A stretch of DNA of 64,000 nucleotides, from assembly GCA_021778015.1 (NCBI GenBank), contig JAJYCX010000008.1, positions 1 to 64,000 on the forward strand, given 5' to 3'. Positions 16,438-25,242 of the stretch are shown here, piece after piece. The position numbers and the translations under genes are program-made. The first letter of the stretch is position 1. Each line of letters opens with the position of its first letter. The stretch is from Pseudomonadota bacterium. GTDB lineage: Bacteria; Pseudomonadota; Gammaproteobacteria; UBA1113. Under the pieces are notes generated by a model that was given only the letters and a program-made list of their open reading frames with translations, was not told the DNA's origin and did not search any database.

Positions 16438-18021
16438 CTACAAATGTTCCCTAGTCGCTGCAAACTGGATCTGCGGCCAGCGCTCTATAGTTAAGGATAG
16501 GTTCACCGAGGAAGGCGCTAGATAGGTTAAATTATCGGCGCCGTCTAGCGCTAAATTCATATGCGCTTTTTCTTTGAATTGTTGTAAGATCTTGTCATCG
16601 TCACAATGTACCCAACGCGCTGTGTAGACGGTAATGGGTTCGTAACTGCAATCTACATTGTATTCATGCTGCAATCTATATGCCACTACATCAAATTGTA
16701 AAATACCGACCGCGCCTAAGATTAAATCGTTGGTATGCAAAGGTCTAAACACTTGAGTGGCGCCCTCTTCCGACAATTGCAATAAACCTTTTTGCAAGGC
16801 TTTCATCTTCAACGGATCACGCAAGCGCACGCGCTTAAATAATTCCGGCGCAAAATACGGAATGCCCGTAAATTGCAAGGCTTCGCCGCTAGTAAAGGTA
16901 TCGCCTATTTGAATGGTACCGTGATTGTAAATACCGATGATATCACCTGCATAAGCGGTATCAGCCTGGCTACGCTCGCCTGCCATAAAGGTTAAGGCAT
17001 TGCGCAAGGGTAACATTTTTTGCGTGCGCGCTTGATAGACTTTCATGCCATTTTCATACTGACCTGAACAGATACGCAGAAAAGCGATACGATCGCGATG
17101 TTGTGGATCCATATTGGCTTGGATCTTAAACACAAAGCCCGAAAAAGTTTCTTCATCGGCTGCGACCAAGCGCGTCGTTGTTTCGCGCCATTGCGGTGGC
17201 GGTGCCCACTCCACAAAGGCATCTAATAGTTGCTGTATACCAAAATTGTTGATCCCCGAGCCGAAAAACACCGGCGTTTGTTTGCCGCTTAAATAGGCTT
17301 CTTTGTCAAAGGCATGGCTTGCGCCTTGCACCAAGTCCATTTCTTCCCTAAAACGTGCCGCATCTTGCTCACCTATGACTTCGTCTAATAAAGGACTGTC
17401 TAAACCATCGACTATGGCCATCTCTTGAATGCGATCGCCTTTGGTGCTTTGATATAAATAAATTTTGTCTTCTAATAAATGATAAATACCGCGAAAGGCA
17501 CGGCCCATGCCTATAGGCCAAGTAATGGGCGCACATTCGATTTGCAAGGTTTGTTCAATTTCGTCTAATAAGGCAATGGGCTCTAAGCATTCTCTGTCGA
17601 GTTTGTTGATAAAGGTAAAAATAGGCGTTTGTCGCAGCCTGCAAATTTCTAATAACTTCACCGTGCGCTCTTCCACACCCTTGGCGCCATCGATGACCAT
17701 AAACGCTGAATCGACCGCCGTTAGGGTACGATAAGTATCTTCAGAGAAATCCTCATGTCCCGGCGTATCCAACAGATTGATGATGGCTTCTTTATACGGA
17801 AATTGCATCACCGAAGAGGTCACAGAAATACCGCGCTCTTGCTCTAGCTTCATCCAATCGGAAGTGGCGTGACGCGCTGATTTGCGTCCCTTAACAGTAC
17901 CAGCTAATTGAATCGCACCCCCGAACAACAATAGTTTTTCAGTTAAAGTGGTTTTACCCGCATCCGGGTGAGAAATGATGGCAAAGGTTTTACGCTTTTT
18001 GACTTGGTCTTGTAGTGTCAT
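16438..18021 (-). CDS. prfC: Peptide chain release factor 3
   Basis: 527 residues, full length for RF3, the GTPase that recycles RF1/RF2 from the ribosome. G1 HPDAGKTT (18-25), the switch region with ERGISVTSS (62-70), G3 DTPGH (85-89) and G4 NKLD (139-142) are intact, followed by the beta-barrel domains II and III. Its ATG overlaps the rimI stop by 4 nt (ATGA), so it is the last gene of the lol-cys-rimI-prfC run. Confidence 0.95.
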   Translation of the reverse strand: MTLQDQVKKRKTFAIISHPDAGKTTLTEKLLLFGGAIQLAGTVKGRKSARHATSDWMKLEQERGISVTSSVMQFPYKEAIINLLDTPGHEDFSEDTYRTLTAVDSAFMVIDGAKGVEERTVKLLEICRLRQTPIFTFINKLDRECLEPIALLDEIEQTLQIECAPITWPIGMGRAFRGIYHLLEDKIYLYQSTKGDRIQEMAIVDGLDSPLLDEVIGEQDAARFREEMDLVQGASHAFDKEAYLSGKQTPVFFGSGINNFGIQQLLDAFVEWAPPPQWRETTTRLVAADEETFSGFVFKIQANMDPQHRDRIAFLRICSGQYENGMKVYQARTQKMLPLRNALTFMAGERSQADTAYAGDIIGIYNHGTIQIGDTFTSGEALQFTGIPYFAPELFKRVRLRDPLKMKALQKGLLQLSEEGATQVFRPLHTNDLILGAVGILQFDVVAYRLQHEYNVDCSYEPITVYTARWVHCDDDKILQQFKEKAHMNLALDGADNLTYLAPSSVNLSLTIERWPQIQFAATREHL

Positions 18022-18494
18022 TTCTTCTTAATCCACAAACCATATACCAGTGCATCTTCAAACACACCGTCGCCATCGTCGTAATATTTATCTTTGATGC
18101 TGATTTGCGTAAATCCAAATTTTTTATACAAAGCCTGTCCCGCTACATTGTTAGGCCGCACTTCCAACACCATCCACGCCACGCCTTCTTTTAAGGTCTC
18201 ATCTAAACAATGTTGCAAAAATAAACTGCCATAGCCTTGTCCATGTAAAGCGATATCTAGCCGAAAATTTAATAAATGGCATTGGTGTAAAGACAAGACA
18301 TAAATGGCATATCCCATCACCTCGCCATTGACCAGTAGGCTCCAACATTTAAAACCTACATTGATACAATCGTGCATGATCTTTTCAGACCAGGGTGTAG
18401 GATTGGTGCTGTTTTCTATACGCATCACGGCAGGTATGTCTTCAGGGATCATAGGCCGTATTATTACATCGCTTTCTTTTATCATTGCTATCAC
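18018..18494 (-). CDS. rimI: Ribosomal protein S18 alanine N-acetyltransferase RimI
   Basis: 158 residues of a single GNAT domain. It starts [19 protein letters not shown] (family: R-x-x-x-x-D-x-x-x-V-x-x-I-E), and has the acetyl-CoA binding loop HGQGYGS in place of R/Q-x-x-G-x-G/A. The C-terminal [19 protein letters not shown] is the RimI signature. It acetylates the N-terminal alanine of S18 and possibly other proteins. The GTG at 18494 overlaps the upstream gene by 4 nt; the ATG at 18485 is an alternative. Confidence 0.85.
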   Translation of the reverse strand: MIAMIKESDVIIRPMIPEDIPAVMRIENSTNPTPWSEKIMHDCINVGFKCWSLLVNGEVMGYAIYVLSLHQCHLLNFRLDIALHGQGYGSLFLQHCLDETLKEGVAWMVLEVRPNNVAGQALYKKFGFTQISIKDKYYDDGDGVFEDALVYGLWIKKK

Positions 18495-19444
18495 TCAATA
18501 AAATTTTGTTGACGCATCCATGCGTCGTCTACAAATTTAGTCATATAATTACGGATACCATCCGGGAATAGCACTAAACAACGGCTCCCTTTAGGTAAGT
18601 GTGGTGCTACTTGCAACGCCGCCCATAATGCCCCACCCGAAGATCCGCCTGCCAAGATGCCTTCTTCGCGGATCAAACGTCGCGCCATCAAGAAAGAATC
18701 TTTATCATTGATTTTAACATATTCATCGATTAAATTATTATCCAGCACATCGGGGAAAAAGTCATAGCCTATGCCTTCTACTAAATAGGATTTAACTTCC
18801 GTGCCACCGCCTAGTATAGAACCATAGGGATCAACGCCTATAATCTTGATATGCGGATACTGTTTTTTTAAACGTCGCGCCACACCCGTCACCGTGCCAC
18901 CTGTGCCGACTCCCATGACCACCATTGCTAAATTGTCACCAAAATCATCGATGATTTCCTGAGCCGTAAAGCGCTCATGTACATCTGGATTTGCGGGATT
19001 AGAATATTGATCTAAGATATGTGCATTGGGAATTTCTTTCTGCAATCGTTTGGCTAAAGAAATATGACTATCCGGTGCATCCCAAGCGGCTTCCGTAGGC
19101 GTTCTATAAATCTTTGCGCCTAAGGCCTCTAAAGTAACTTGTTTTTCGTGACTCATCTTTTCTGGCATGGTGATAACGACATTATAGCCTTTAACGGCTC
19201 CCGCTAAAGCGATACCTATACCGGTATTGCCCGAAGTGGGTTCAATGAGCGTATCGCCAGGCTTAATGCGTCCTGCTTTTTCCGCTTCTTCTACCATGTA
19301 ATAGCCTATGCGATCTTTGACAGAGCCGCCCGGATTAAAAAATTCGCATTTGCCATACAATTCACAGTTTAAGTCTGAACCTATGTGATTCAAACGCACA
19401 GTGGGCGTACGCCCTATCGTTTCTAAAATATTATTGTACAACAT
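18491..19444 (-). CDS. Cysteine synthase / cystathionine beta-synthase family PLP enzyme
   Basis: 317 residues. The PLP lysine is Lys43 in GGSVKDR, the substrate loop is SGNTG (71-75), and GVGTGGT is the phosphate-binding loop. The sequence (IGRTPTVRLNHIG, ISLAKRL, YDFFPDVLDNNLID) resembles the cystathionine beta-synthase catalytic core at least as well as O-acetylserine sulfhydrylase, and there is no C-terminal CBS regulatory domain. It makes cysteine or cystathionine; I cannot decide which. Ribosome site AGG overlaps the end of lolD, 4 nt upstream. Confidence 0.85.
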   Translation of the reverse strand: MLYNNILETIGRTPTVRLNHIGSDLNCELYGKCEFFNPGGSVKDRIGYYMVEEAEKAGRIKPGDTLIEPTSGNTGIGIALAGAVKGYNVVITMPEKMSHEKQVTLEALGAKIYRTPTEAAWDAPDSHISLAKRLQKEIPNAHILDQYSNPANPDVHERFTAQEIIDDFGDNLAMVVMGVGTGGTVTGVARRLKKQYPHIKIIGVDPYGSILGGGTEVKSYLVEGIGYDFFPDVLDNNLIDEYVKINDKDSFLMARRLIREEGILAGGSSGGALWAALQVAPHLPKGSRCLVLFPDGIRNYMTKFVDDAWMRQQNFIE

Positions 19445-19447
19445 AGC

Positions 19448-20314
19448 CTACCTCTGTCTTTCCAACTTTTTATCCACAATGTGATACACTTTTTCCAAGC
19501 GTTCTGCCAAGCGCATATCGTGGGTCACCATGATCAAACTGGTTTTATACGTGCGATTTAATTCTACAAAAAGTTCATACACTTTTTCGGCAGTGTATTG
19601 GTCTAAATTACCCGTAGGTTCATCCGCTAAAACACAGGCCGGTCTTTTAACCAAAGCACGCGCGATGGCAGTGCGTTGGCGTTCACCGCCCGATAATTCG
19701 CCTATACGATGACGCAATCTATGTGCTAAGCCTACTTTTTCCAGTATCTCTGTCGCTTTTTCTGCGGCGGCTGGTAGCTTTTCACCCGCGATCAATAAAG
19801 GCATACACACGTTTTCTAATACATTAAATTCCGGCAGTAAATGATGCAGCTGATACACAAAACCTACTTTTTCATTGCGCAAGTGACAACGCTGTACTTC
19901 CGTTTGTAGCTTCCACTCGTGGCCTTGTATGCGCACTTCGCCCGCCGTGTATTTATCCAAACCGCCTAATAAATGCAATAAGGTACTTTTGCCTATGCCG
20001 GAAGCGCCTATCACCGCTATTAATTCTCCCGCGGCCAGCGTCAAATCTACGTCTTTTAAAACTTCTACCTTAATCTGCCCGTCTTGATATGTTTTTCCCA
20101 AGCCACGCGCTTCCAGCACAACGCCCATATTGGGCGCATCTTGCATCTCATGGAAATGCGAACTATGATGAATGCTCTGATTTTGAATTGAAGCTTTGTC
20201 ATTCTCGACCGAAGGTCGGGAATCCAGTGAACGGCTCTTAAAGCTTGAATTAAAACTGGACCCCCGACCTTCGGTCGAGGATGACAACGTTTTTGTTTCA
20301 TGGTTACTACTCAT
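19448..20314 (-). CDS. lolD: Lipoprotein-releasing ABC ATPase LolD with a repeat-encoded N-terminus
   Basis: ATPase of the LolCDE machine that extracts lipoproteins from the inner membrane. Walker A GASGIGKS (103-110), signature LSGGERQR and Walker B with ADEPTGNLD are intact. The frame is 288 residues, about 55-60 longer than usual. Residues 8 to 56 are translated from a family-A palindromic repeat (20150-20290). The ATG at 20314 lies in the last codons of the lolC/E gene (TTATGAGTAG), the normal coupled start. The repeat therefore appears to have inserted in frame just after it. Internal starts at Met57 or Met63 would give a normal LolD, but no good ribosome site precedes them. Confidence 0.9.
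   Translation of the reverse strand: MSSNHETKTLSSSTEGRGSSFNSSFKSRSLDSRPSVENDKASIQNQSIHHSSHFHEMQDAPNMGVVLEARGLGKTYQDGQIKVEVLKDVDLTLAAGELIAVIGASGIGKSTLLHLLGGLDKYTAGEVRIQGHEWKLQTEVQRCHLRNEKVGFVYQLHHLLPEFNVLENVCMPLLIAGEKLPAAAEKATEILEKVGLAHRLRHRIGELSGGERQRTAIARALVKRPACVLADEPTGNLDQYTAEKVYELFVELNRTYKTSLIMVTHDMRLAERLEKVYHIVDKKLERQR
20150..20290. repeat. Family-A palindromic repeat inside the lolD reading frame
   Basis: GTCATTCTCGACCGAAGGTC (20198) pairs with GACCTTCGGTCGAGGATGAC (to 20285). The repeat has no stop codon in the lolD frame. Its end ATTCATCATAGTTCGCATTTCC matches the end of the copy inside the tryptophan transporter operon. Confidence 0.85.
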
Positions 20315-21557
20315 AACGCAATGCCTCCACCGGATGGGTTCTAGACGCGCGCCATGCCGGATATAAATTCGCCAAGAAACTCATGATGATGGCAGCCACA
20401 CAAATGCGCAGCACATCGCTCATCATAATTTGCGACGGTAAATAATCTACATAAAACACGCCGGATGTCAGCAATTGCAGATGAAACACATGCTTCACCA
20501 GTAAATACAATTGCGTCACATGCATAGAGAGAAAAATACCACCCAATAAACCTATGAACGTACCACCCAAACCAATGATGCTCCCTTGTACCATAAAGAT
20601 AGCCATGATCTGCCGCGGCGTTGCCCCTAAAGTACGCAAGATAGCGATGTCACTGGCTTTGTCGGTAACCGTCATTACCAAACTAGAGACTAAATTAAAA
20701 ATGGCAACGGCAATAATGAAAAATAAAATAACCGCCATCATCGTTTTCTGCAGCGCTAAGCCCTCGAAGAATGAACCATAGGTCGTAGTCCAATCGGCAA
20801 ACACATAATTTTCAGGAAACGCATTGACCAGCTGATTTTCCACCCACGGCGCTTGATACACATCTTTTAACTTAAAGCGTAAACCACTCACCGCATCACC
20901 AGTGTTGTAAAAGGTTTTCGCGTCATCTAGATGTATATACGCAAATTTATCGTTGAAACCAAAACCGCTGCCCGCATCAAAAATACCGACCACGGTAAAA
21001 CGTTTAGAGCGTGGAATAATACCGAAAGGCGTCATTGAAGCCACCGGTGCAATGAATAACACCTTGTCTCCAGGCATCACTCCCAAATTAGCGGCCAGCT
21101 CCGAACCTAAAATAACGCCAAAACCCTGCGCTTTCAAATCATTGAGATGTCCTACTACCATTTTGTCGCTCAACTCCGATACCTTGGCTTCTAGCTCCGG
21201 TAATACACCAGAGACAAAGGCGCCGGACACCTGACCATTGGCTGTCAACATGCTTTGGCCGCTGACATAAGGAGCGCTCGCGACTATATTGGGGTTGGTA
21301 TCGGCAATGCTGGCGGCTTGTTGCCAATCGGGTAAGAAATTGCTCTCGGTGCTCATGCTCAATTGTGTTGCCATGGACAGGACGCGGTTTTTGATTTGGC
21401 CGTTAAAACCATTTAACACCGATAACACGGTGATCAGCACGGTAATGCCCAAAGCGATGCCTATGGTCGAGCTAATGGAGATAAATGAAATAAAATGGTT
21501 GCGCCTTTTGGCACGTATATAGCGCAAACCGATAAAAAATGGTAATGATTTGTACAT
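20307..21557 (-). CDS. Lipoprotein-releasing system permease LolC/LolE
   Basis: 416 residues with the MacB/FtsX-like layout: an N-terminal membrane segment after YIRAKRRNHFISFIS, a large periplasmic domain (about 50-260), and three C-terminal membrane segments. The coupling region reads VTDKASDIAILRTLGATPRQI, the signature of LolC/E. Only one such gene is present, as in organisms with a single LolF-type permease acting as a homodimer, so I leave the symbol open. It starts the run that continues with lolD. Confidence 0.88.
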   Translation of the reverse strand: MYKSLPFFIGLRYIRAKRRNHFISFISISSTIGIALGITVLITVLSVLNGFNGQIKNRVLSMATQLSMSTESNFLPDWQQAASIADTNPNIVASAPYVSGQSMLTANGQVSGAFVSGVLPELEAKVSELSDKMVVGHLNDLKAQGFGVILGSELAANLGVMPGDKVLFIAPVASMTPFGIIPRSKRFTVVGIFDAGSGFGFNDKFAYIHLDDAKTFYNTGDAVSGLRFKLKDVYQAPWVENQLVNAFPENYVFADWTTTYGSFFEGLALQKTMMAVILFFIIAVAIFNLVSSLVMTVTDKASDIAILRTLGATPRQIMAIFMVQGSIIGLGGTFIGLLGGIFLSMHVTQLYLLVKHVFHLQLLTSGVFYVDYLPSQIMMSDVLRICVAAIIMSFLANLYPAWRASRTHPVEALRYE

Positions 21558-21680
21558 AGGTGCTTTCTGGACCTTTAAAAAGGCTTATCTTACCTCATTT
21601 GGGGGTAAAATTCAAAAAATGGGCAGTTTGAAGGCAATGCCTCTAATACACTCGTGTTATAGGGAGCTCGCAAGTAGCCC

Positions 21681-22007
21681 TCAACCCCTCTGGTAAAACA
21701 CAATCCCCACACGTTTAATGTGATCAATCAAATCAGGATTTTCTATTTGCTGCAATAACGACAAATCAAAAGTATAAGGTAACAACAGTTCGTCTAGCTC
21801 ATTGTCGATTCGCCCTAGCTCAGTATCAGTCAGCGCAGAGCCCGTTAAAGTTAAATCAATATCAGAGCCTTCACGGTAATTTCCTTTAGCGCGTGAACCA
21901 TACAATATAGCTTGCTCTAGATTAGGATGTGCAGACAATACTTTTATAATCCGCTCTATGATAGCTACACTTAAGCCAGAATGCTGGCTCAATACATTAA
22001 CTTTCAT
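21681..22007 (-). CDS. MNT-type minimal nucleotidyltransferase (antitoxin)
   Basis: 108 residues. The nucleotidyltransferase motif GS-x10-D-x-D is complete: Gly37-Ser38 and Asp49/Asp51 (GSRAKG...EGSDIDL), with a third acidic residue possible in FDLSLL. In MntA/HepT modules this protein inactivates the HEPN partner by adding AMP. It overlaps the HEPN gene by 11 nt, a typical arrangement. Confidence 0.85.
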   Translation of the reverse strand: MKVNVLSQHSGLSVAIIERIIKVLSAHPNLEQAILYGSRAKGNYREGSDIDLTLTGSALTDTELGRIDNELDELLLPYTFDLSLLQQIENPDLIDHIKRVGIVFYQRG

Positions 22008-22419
22008 CTTTTAAACGTTGTAATGTATTTTCCAAGGCCTCAAACATTGGAAAAAAGCGTAGTTTGATATTAGAAGCAACGGACTTTGCCGTGTCTGGAT
22101 TGTAGGTATGTACACTTCTATTCCTATCCTGAATCATCTCCATCCACACGTCTCCATCCGTAATTAAACTCAGTTTAAAGGCTTCACGGGTTGCATCTTT
22201 AGAACCAAAAATGGCCATATGACCGCGATATTCCAAAAAGTCTTTGAGGGTACTCCAGGCAAGCTCATGGGTGTATTCAAAACATTGAATCAAGCCTTGT
22301 TCTTCCAACTCATTGAAAGTGCCTTTGGAAATGAACCTACGTAATTGCGCCAAGGCTTTTTGATAGTTAGAAAATCGCTGTTGCCAACGTATATCTTTTG
22401 CTTTATCGTCTACAGGCAT
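21997..22419 (-). CDS. HEPN-domain protein, HI0074/HepT family (toxin)
   Basis: 140 residues, helical. The RNase motif R-x4-H-x-Y is present at Arg99, His104 and Tyr106 (RNRSVHTY), preceded by the family pattern FEYTHELAWSTLKDFLEYRG. HepT toxins are RNases silenced by their MNT partner; older annotation calls this family nucleotidyltransferase substrate-binding. Ribosome site GAGGA is 7 nt before the ATG. First gene of the two-gene module. Confidence 0.85.
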   Translation of the reverse strand: MPVDDKAKDIRWQQRFSNYQKALAQLRRFISKGTFNELEEQGLIQCFEYTHELAWSTLKDFLEYRGHMAIFGSKDATREAFKLSLITDGDVWMEMIQDRNRSVHTYNPDTAKSVASNIKLRFFPMFEALENTLQRLKDES

Positions 22420-22488
22420 TTATTTTTCCTCACAATGAATCTGAAAATTATAGGCTGTTTACCCTAAAAAAACAAACTTTATCCTGAG

Positions 22489-22567
22489 TAACCTTCCGCT
22501 CCCTAACAGTTGCGGTTCGGTTATTTTATTTATATCCGAGCCGCAACTGTTAGGGAGCGGAAGGTTA
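22489..22567. repeat. 32-bp inverted repeat hairpin (REP-like, family D)
   Basis: Arms 22489-22520 and 22536-22567 are complementary with one mismatch (TAACCTTCCGCTCCCTAACA... against ...TGTTAGGGAGCGGAAGGTTA) around a 15-nt AT-rich loop. A diverged half copy lies at 34943-34978 upstream of rpsA. It separates the HEPN/MNT module from the CoA-transferase genes and also lengthens the reading frame upstream of the latter. Confidence 0.85.
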
Positions 22568-22608
22568 TTTATGATATATTCCCTCTAAGCCATCACAAGG
22601 AATCTATT

Positions 22609-23319
22609 ATGTCTGGATTTGATAAACGCGTTTACAACTACGAAGATGCCCTAGCGGGCTTAAAAGACAGTATGACCATCATGGTGGGTGGTTTTGGCTT
22701 ATGCGGTATACCAGAGGGCTTAATTGCCACAGTGCACAAAATGGGCGTCAGCGGCCTAACCTGTATTTCCAATAATGCTGGCGTCGATGGCTTTGGCCTA
22801 GGCCTATGGCTGGAAAAACGGCAAATCAAGACCATGATCGCTTCTTATGTAGGCGAAAACGCCTTATTCGAACAATTGTTGTTGTCGGGCGAAATGCAGG
22901 TCATCTTAACCCCACAAGGCACTTTGGCCGAAAAAATCCGTGCGGGCGGTGCCGGTATTCCCGCTTTTTATACTGCAACCGGTTATGGCACCCCCGTAGC
23001 CGAAGGCAAGGAAACGCGCGAATTTGCGGGTCGTCATTATGTGATGGAAGAAGCCTTACACGCCGATGTCGCATTAATTCGAGCTTGGAAGGCCGATACC
23101 ATGGGTAACCTCATTTATCGTAAAACAGCTATGAATTTTAATCCCATGATGGCCACCGCCGCTAAGCTCACTATCGCCGAAGTGGAAGAAATTGTTCCCG
23201 TGGGCAGCCTAGATCCCGAACACATACATACACCTGGCATTTATGTTAATCGCATTATCCAAGGTAAATTTGAAAAACGCATTGAGCGACGCACGCTGCG
23301 CGCTGATCACAAGGAGTAA
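22609..23319 (+). CDS. 3-oxoacid CoA-transferase subunit A
   Basis: 236 residues of the class I CoA-transferase alpha family ([13 protein letters not shown] near 25-37, [14 protein letters not shown] near 53-66, [25 protein letters not shown]). The frame is open further upstream through the hairpin repeat, but the ATG at 22609 with AAGGA 7 nt before it gives the normal N-terminus ([14 protein letters not shown]). With subunit B it transfers CoA between succinyl-CoA or acyl-CoA and acetoacetate. It might allow use of host ketone bodies or butyrate. Confidence 0.9.
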   Translation: MSGFDKRVYNYEDALAGLKDSMTIMVGGFGLCGIPEGLIATVHKMGVSGLTCISNNAGVDGFGLGLWLEKRQIKTMIASYVGENALFEQLLLSGEMQVILTPQGTLAEKIRAGGAGIPAFYTATGYGTPVAEGKETREFAGRHYVMEEALHADVALIRAWKADTMGNLIYRKTAMNFNPMMATAAKLTIAEVEEIVPVGSLDPEHIHTPGIYVNRIIQGKFEKRIERRTLRADHKE

Positions 23320-23322
23320 ACC

Positions 23323-23976
23323 ATGCCCTTAAACCGCGACCAAATCGCCAAACGCATTGCGCTAGAATTAAAAGATGGTTACTACGTTAACCTAGGCATA
23401 GGCATTCCCACCCTGGTGGCGAATTACATCCCGAAGGACATTAACGTCATGCTGCAATCGGAAAATGGCTTATTGGGTTTGGGACCTTATCCTAATGAAA
23501 ATGAAGTAGACCCGGATTTAATTAACGCCGGTAAAGAAACCGTCACTGCTATAAAAGGCGCTGCCTTTTTCTCTTCCGCCGATAGCTTTGCCATGATCCG
23601 CGGCGGCCATATCGATTTAACTGTATTGGGCGCTTTTGAAGTAGATGTGAATGGTAATATTGCTTCGTGGATGATTCCCGGCAAATTGGTTAAAGGCATG
23701 GGCGGTGCTATGGATTTAGTGGCTGCGGCCAAAAACATCGTCGTCGCCATGATGCACACTAGCCCCAAGGGAGAATCTAAATTATTGCAGCATTGTACTT
23801 TGCCCTTAACCGGCGTGAATTGCGTACATAAAATTGTGACTGACCTAGGCGTGTTGAGTGTAGAGAACGGATGTTTTCGTTTGTTGGAACGCGCTCATGA
23901 TATGAGCATAGAAGAGATCAAAGCTAAAACCGCCGCCCCGCTGATTGTAGAAGGGGAAATAGGCGTGTTGGTATAA
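23323..23976 (+). CDS. 3-oxoacid CoA-transferase subunit B
   Basis: 217 residues. The catalytic glutamate that forms the CoA thioester is Glu47 in SENGLLG. The family block NLGIGIPTLVANYIP (23-37) precedes it. It starts 3 nt after the subunit A stop, with AAGGAG in the end of that gene. ScoB and AtoA are not separable by eye. A family-A repeat follows immediately. Confidence 0.92.
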   Translation: MPLNRDQIAKRIALELKDGYYVNLGIGIPTLVANYIPKDINVMLQSENGLLGLGPYPNENEVDPDLINAGKETVTAIKGAAFFSSADSFAMIRGGHIDLTVLGAFEVDVNGNIASWMIPGKLVKGMGGAMDLVAAAKNIVVAMMHTSPKGESKLLQHCTLPLTGVNCVHKIVTDLGVLSVENGCFRLLERAHDMSIEEIKAKTAAPLIVEGEIGVLV

Positions 23977-24006
23977 CGCTTAAACGAGACGGTTCACTGA
24001 ACCGTG

Positions 24007-24107
24007 CCATCCTCGGCAAGGCCGCGAGGCCGCAGCCGGGGATCCAGTTTCAATTCAAGTTTTCCCCTGATTTAATTCTGGATCCCCGGCCTTCGGCCGA
24101 GGATGAC
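24007..24107. repeat. Family-A palindromic repeat, identical to the copy at 46329-46430
   Basis: About 99 bases, from CATCCTCGGCAAGG to GGCCGAGGATGAC, are the same in both copies, and the flanking words (GGTTCACTGAAC) also agree. This implies recent copying or gene conversion. Confidence 0.9.
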
Positions 24108-24116
24108 GATGTGGCT

Positions 24117-24470
24117 TTATTTATTATAGGCAGTGAGCGTAGGTGTTGTGCTAGAAGATTCTTTGTTATCTGCTCCACCTTTTTTATCTGCTTCACTTTT
24201 TTTCCTATCTTCTTGCCTCTTTTCTGCCAGCATCCGACCAATTTTTTCTCCAAGCTCCGGCGGTAAACCTAATGACATTGCTACCATACCGCCTATCATC
24301 CCAGCAGCTTCCTTCTCTGCCTCATCCTTAGCCTCATTCGTAGCCTCACCACCAGTATCGCCTTCTTTATTCATGGTGCTTAAACCCAAATTAAATCCAG
24401 CGTAAAGCTGAAGCTCTTCGTTTTGACTCGCAGCGCTTAATAAAGAAGTATCACTGGGTTGCTCAGACAT
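24117..24470 (-). CDS. Hypothetical protein downstream of the dotA-linked gene, 117 aa
   Basis: No family recognised. It has a short Ser/Gln N-terminus, a central acidic helix (residues 38-55), a hydrophobic patch (AAGMIGGMVAMSLGLP, near 55-70) and a very basic/acidic tail (EKRQEDRKKSEADKK) ending in SSSTTPTLTAYNK. The GAGG ribosome site is 7 nt before the ATG, and the gene follows the 186-aa gene after 12 nt, so both belong to one operon. Location next to dotA and the charged C-terminal region make it a candidate secreted substrate or an accessory of the secretion system. Confidence 0.6.
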   Translation of the reverse strand: MSEQPSDTSLLSAASQNEELQLYAGFNLGLSTMNKEGDTGGEATNEAKDEAEKEAAGMIGGMVAMSLGLPPELGEKIGRMLAEKRQEDRKKSEADKKGGADNKESSSTTPTLTAYNK

Positions 24471-24482
24471 TTTTACGCCTCG

Positions 24483-25043
24483 TTAAATTGGTCCGCCGCG
24501 GCCGGGACCACGAGCAGCAGCAAGAGGAGTGCCGCCTACAGTACCCGCACTGCCGCCCGCTGGGCTAGGAGTGGGTGTGAATGATGAGCCCAGCTTCTTA
24601 TTCTTGCTATCGTCGCTTGTCGATTTAGACTTACCTACTGGTGCGATCAATGGATCAAGGGCTGCCATCAATCCTGACGACTTGGCGGTGAGCACCGTTC
24701 CATTTCCAGCAGCTAGCGGATTAAACAGTCCAGCGACATGCCTACCAAGGTTGCTCACATAGCTCTTCGGCTCATCTTTTTTACCGTCAACTTTCTCTGC
24801 CAACGTATCATCCCAAGGTGCAAGATCCTTAATAACCTTTGGAAGGAGGCCATTAAGACCATCCAGACCAGCGCCGGCAGCACCACGGAGAAGGTCCAAA
24901 GGAACACCGGTAACCGGATTGTTAAGAAGGAGGCATTTTCCCGCTTTTGTCAGCATGCCATCATCCGACTTGTGTTCGGCTAAAGGACGCCATAGTTCTT
25001 TCTGTTTGTCTTTCGTATCTGTCATATCTGTAGGACTAGCCAT
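24483..25043 (-). CDS. Hypothetical Gly/Ala/Pro-rich protein beside dotA, 186 aa
   Basis: No family recognised. Residues 1-40 are polar; a glycine- and leucine-rich stretch (LDLLRGAAGAGLDGLNGLLPKVI, near 49-71) could be a membrane-active helix; the last 50 residues are Gly/Pro/Ser-rich and end ARGPGRGGPI. A consensus promoter (25078-25106) and a ribosome site (GGGGTG) support expression. It is followed by the 117-aa gene. Position between dotA and a CoA-transferase operon is not part of the known conserved dot/icm order, so it is likely lineage-specific. Confidence 0.6.
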   Translation of the reverse strand: MASPTDMTDTKDKQKELWRPLAEHKSDDGMLTKAGKCLLLNNPVTGVPLDLLRGAAGAGLDGLNGLLPKVIKDLAPWDDTLAEKVDGKKDEPKSYVSNLGRHVAGLFNPLAAGNGTVLTAKSSGLMAALDPLIAPVGKSKSTSDDSKNKKLGSSFTPTPSPAGGSAGTVGGTPLAAARGPGRGGPI

Positions 25044-25077
25044 TTTCGCACCCCATCTGATTACTTAATAGGCTTGA

Positions 25078-25106
25078 ATTGTACCAATTTTAAACAAAAA
25101 AGTCAA
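25078..25106 (-). promoter_or_regulatory. Sigma70 promoter of the two-gene operon beside dotA
   Basis: Minus strand: TTGACT (25106-25101), 17-nt spacer, TACAAT (25083-25078). This is a near-consensus promoter, 35-60 nt before the ATG at 25043, in the 199-nt gap after dotA. Confidence 0.75.
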
Positions 25107-25242
25107 GCCTTTTCAACTTTCTTGCTATTTCTCAATGACCTAGCTTCCTTAAGCTTTGGTCACCCCTTAGACTAAACATGCTATAATTTTACACTGTTTT
25201 AACCCGGAAAATCAAGGGTTTGTGGCCATAAATTGGCCAGCA

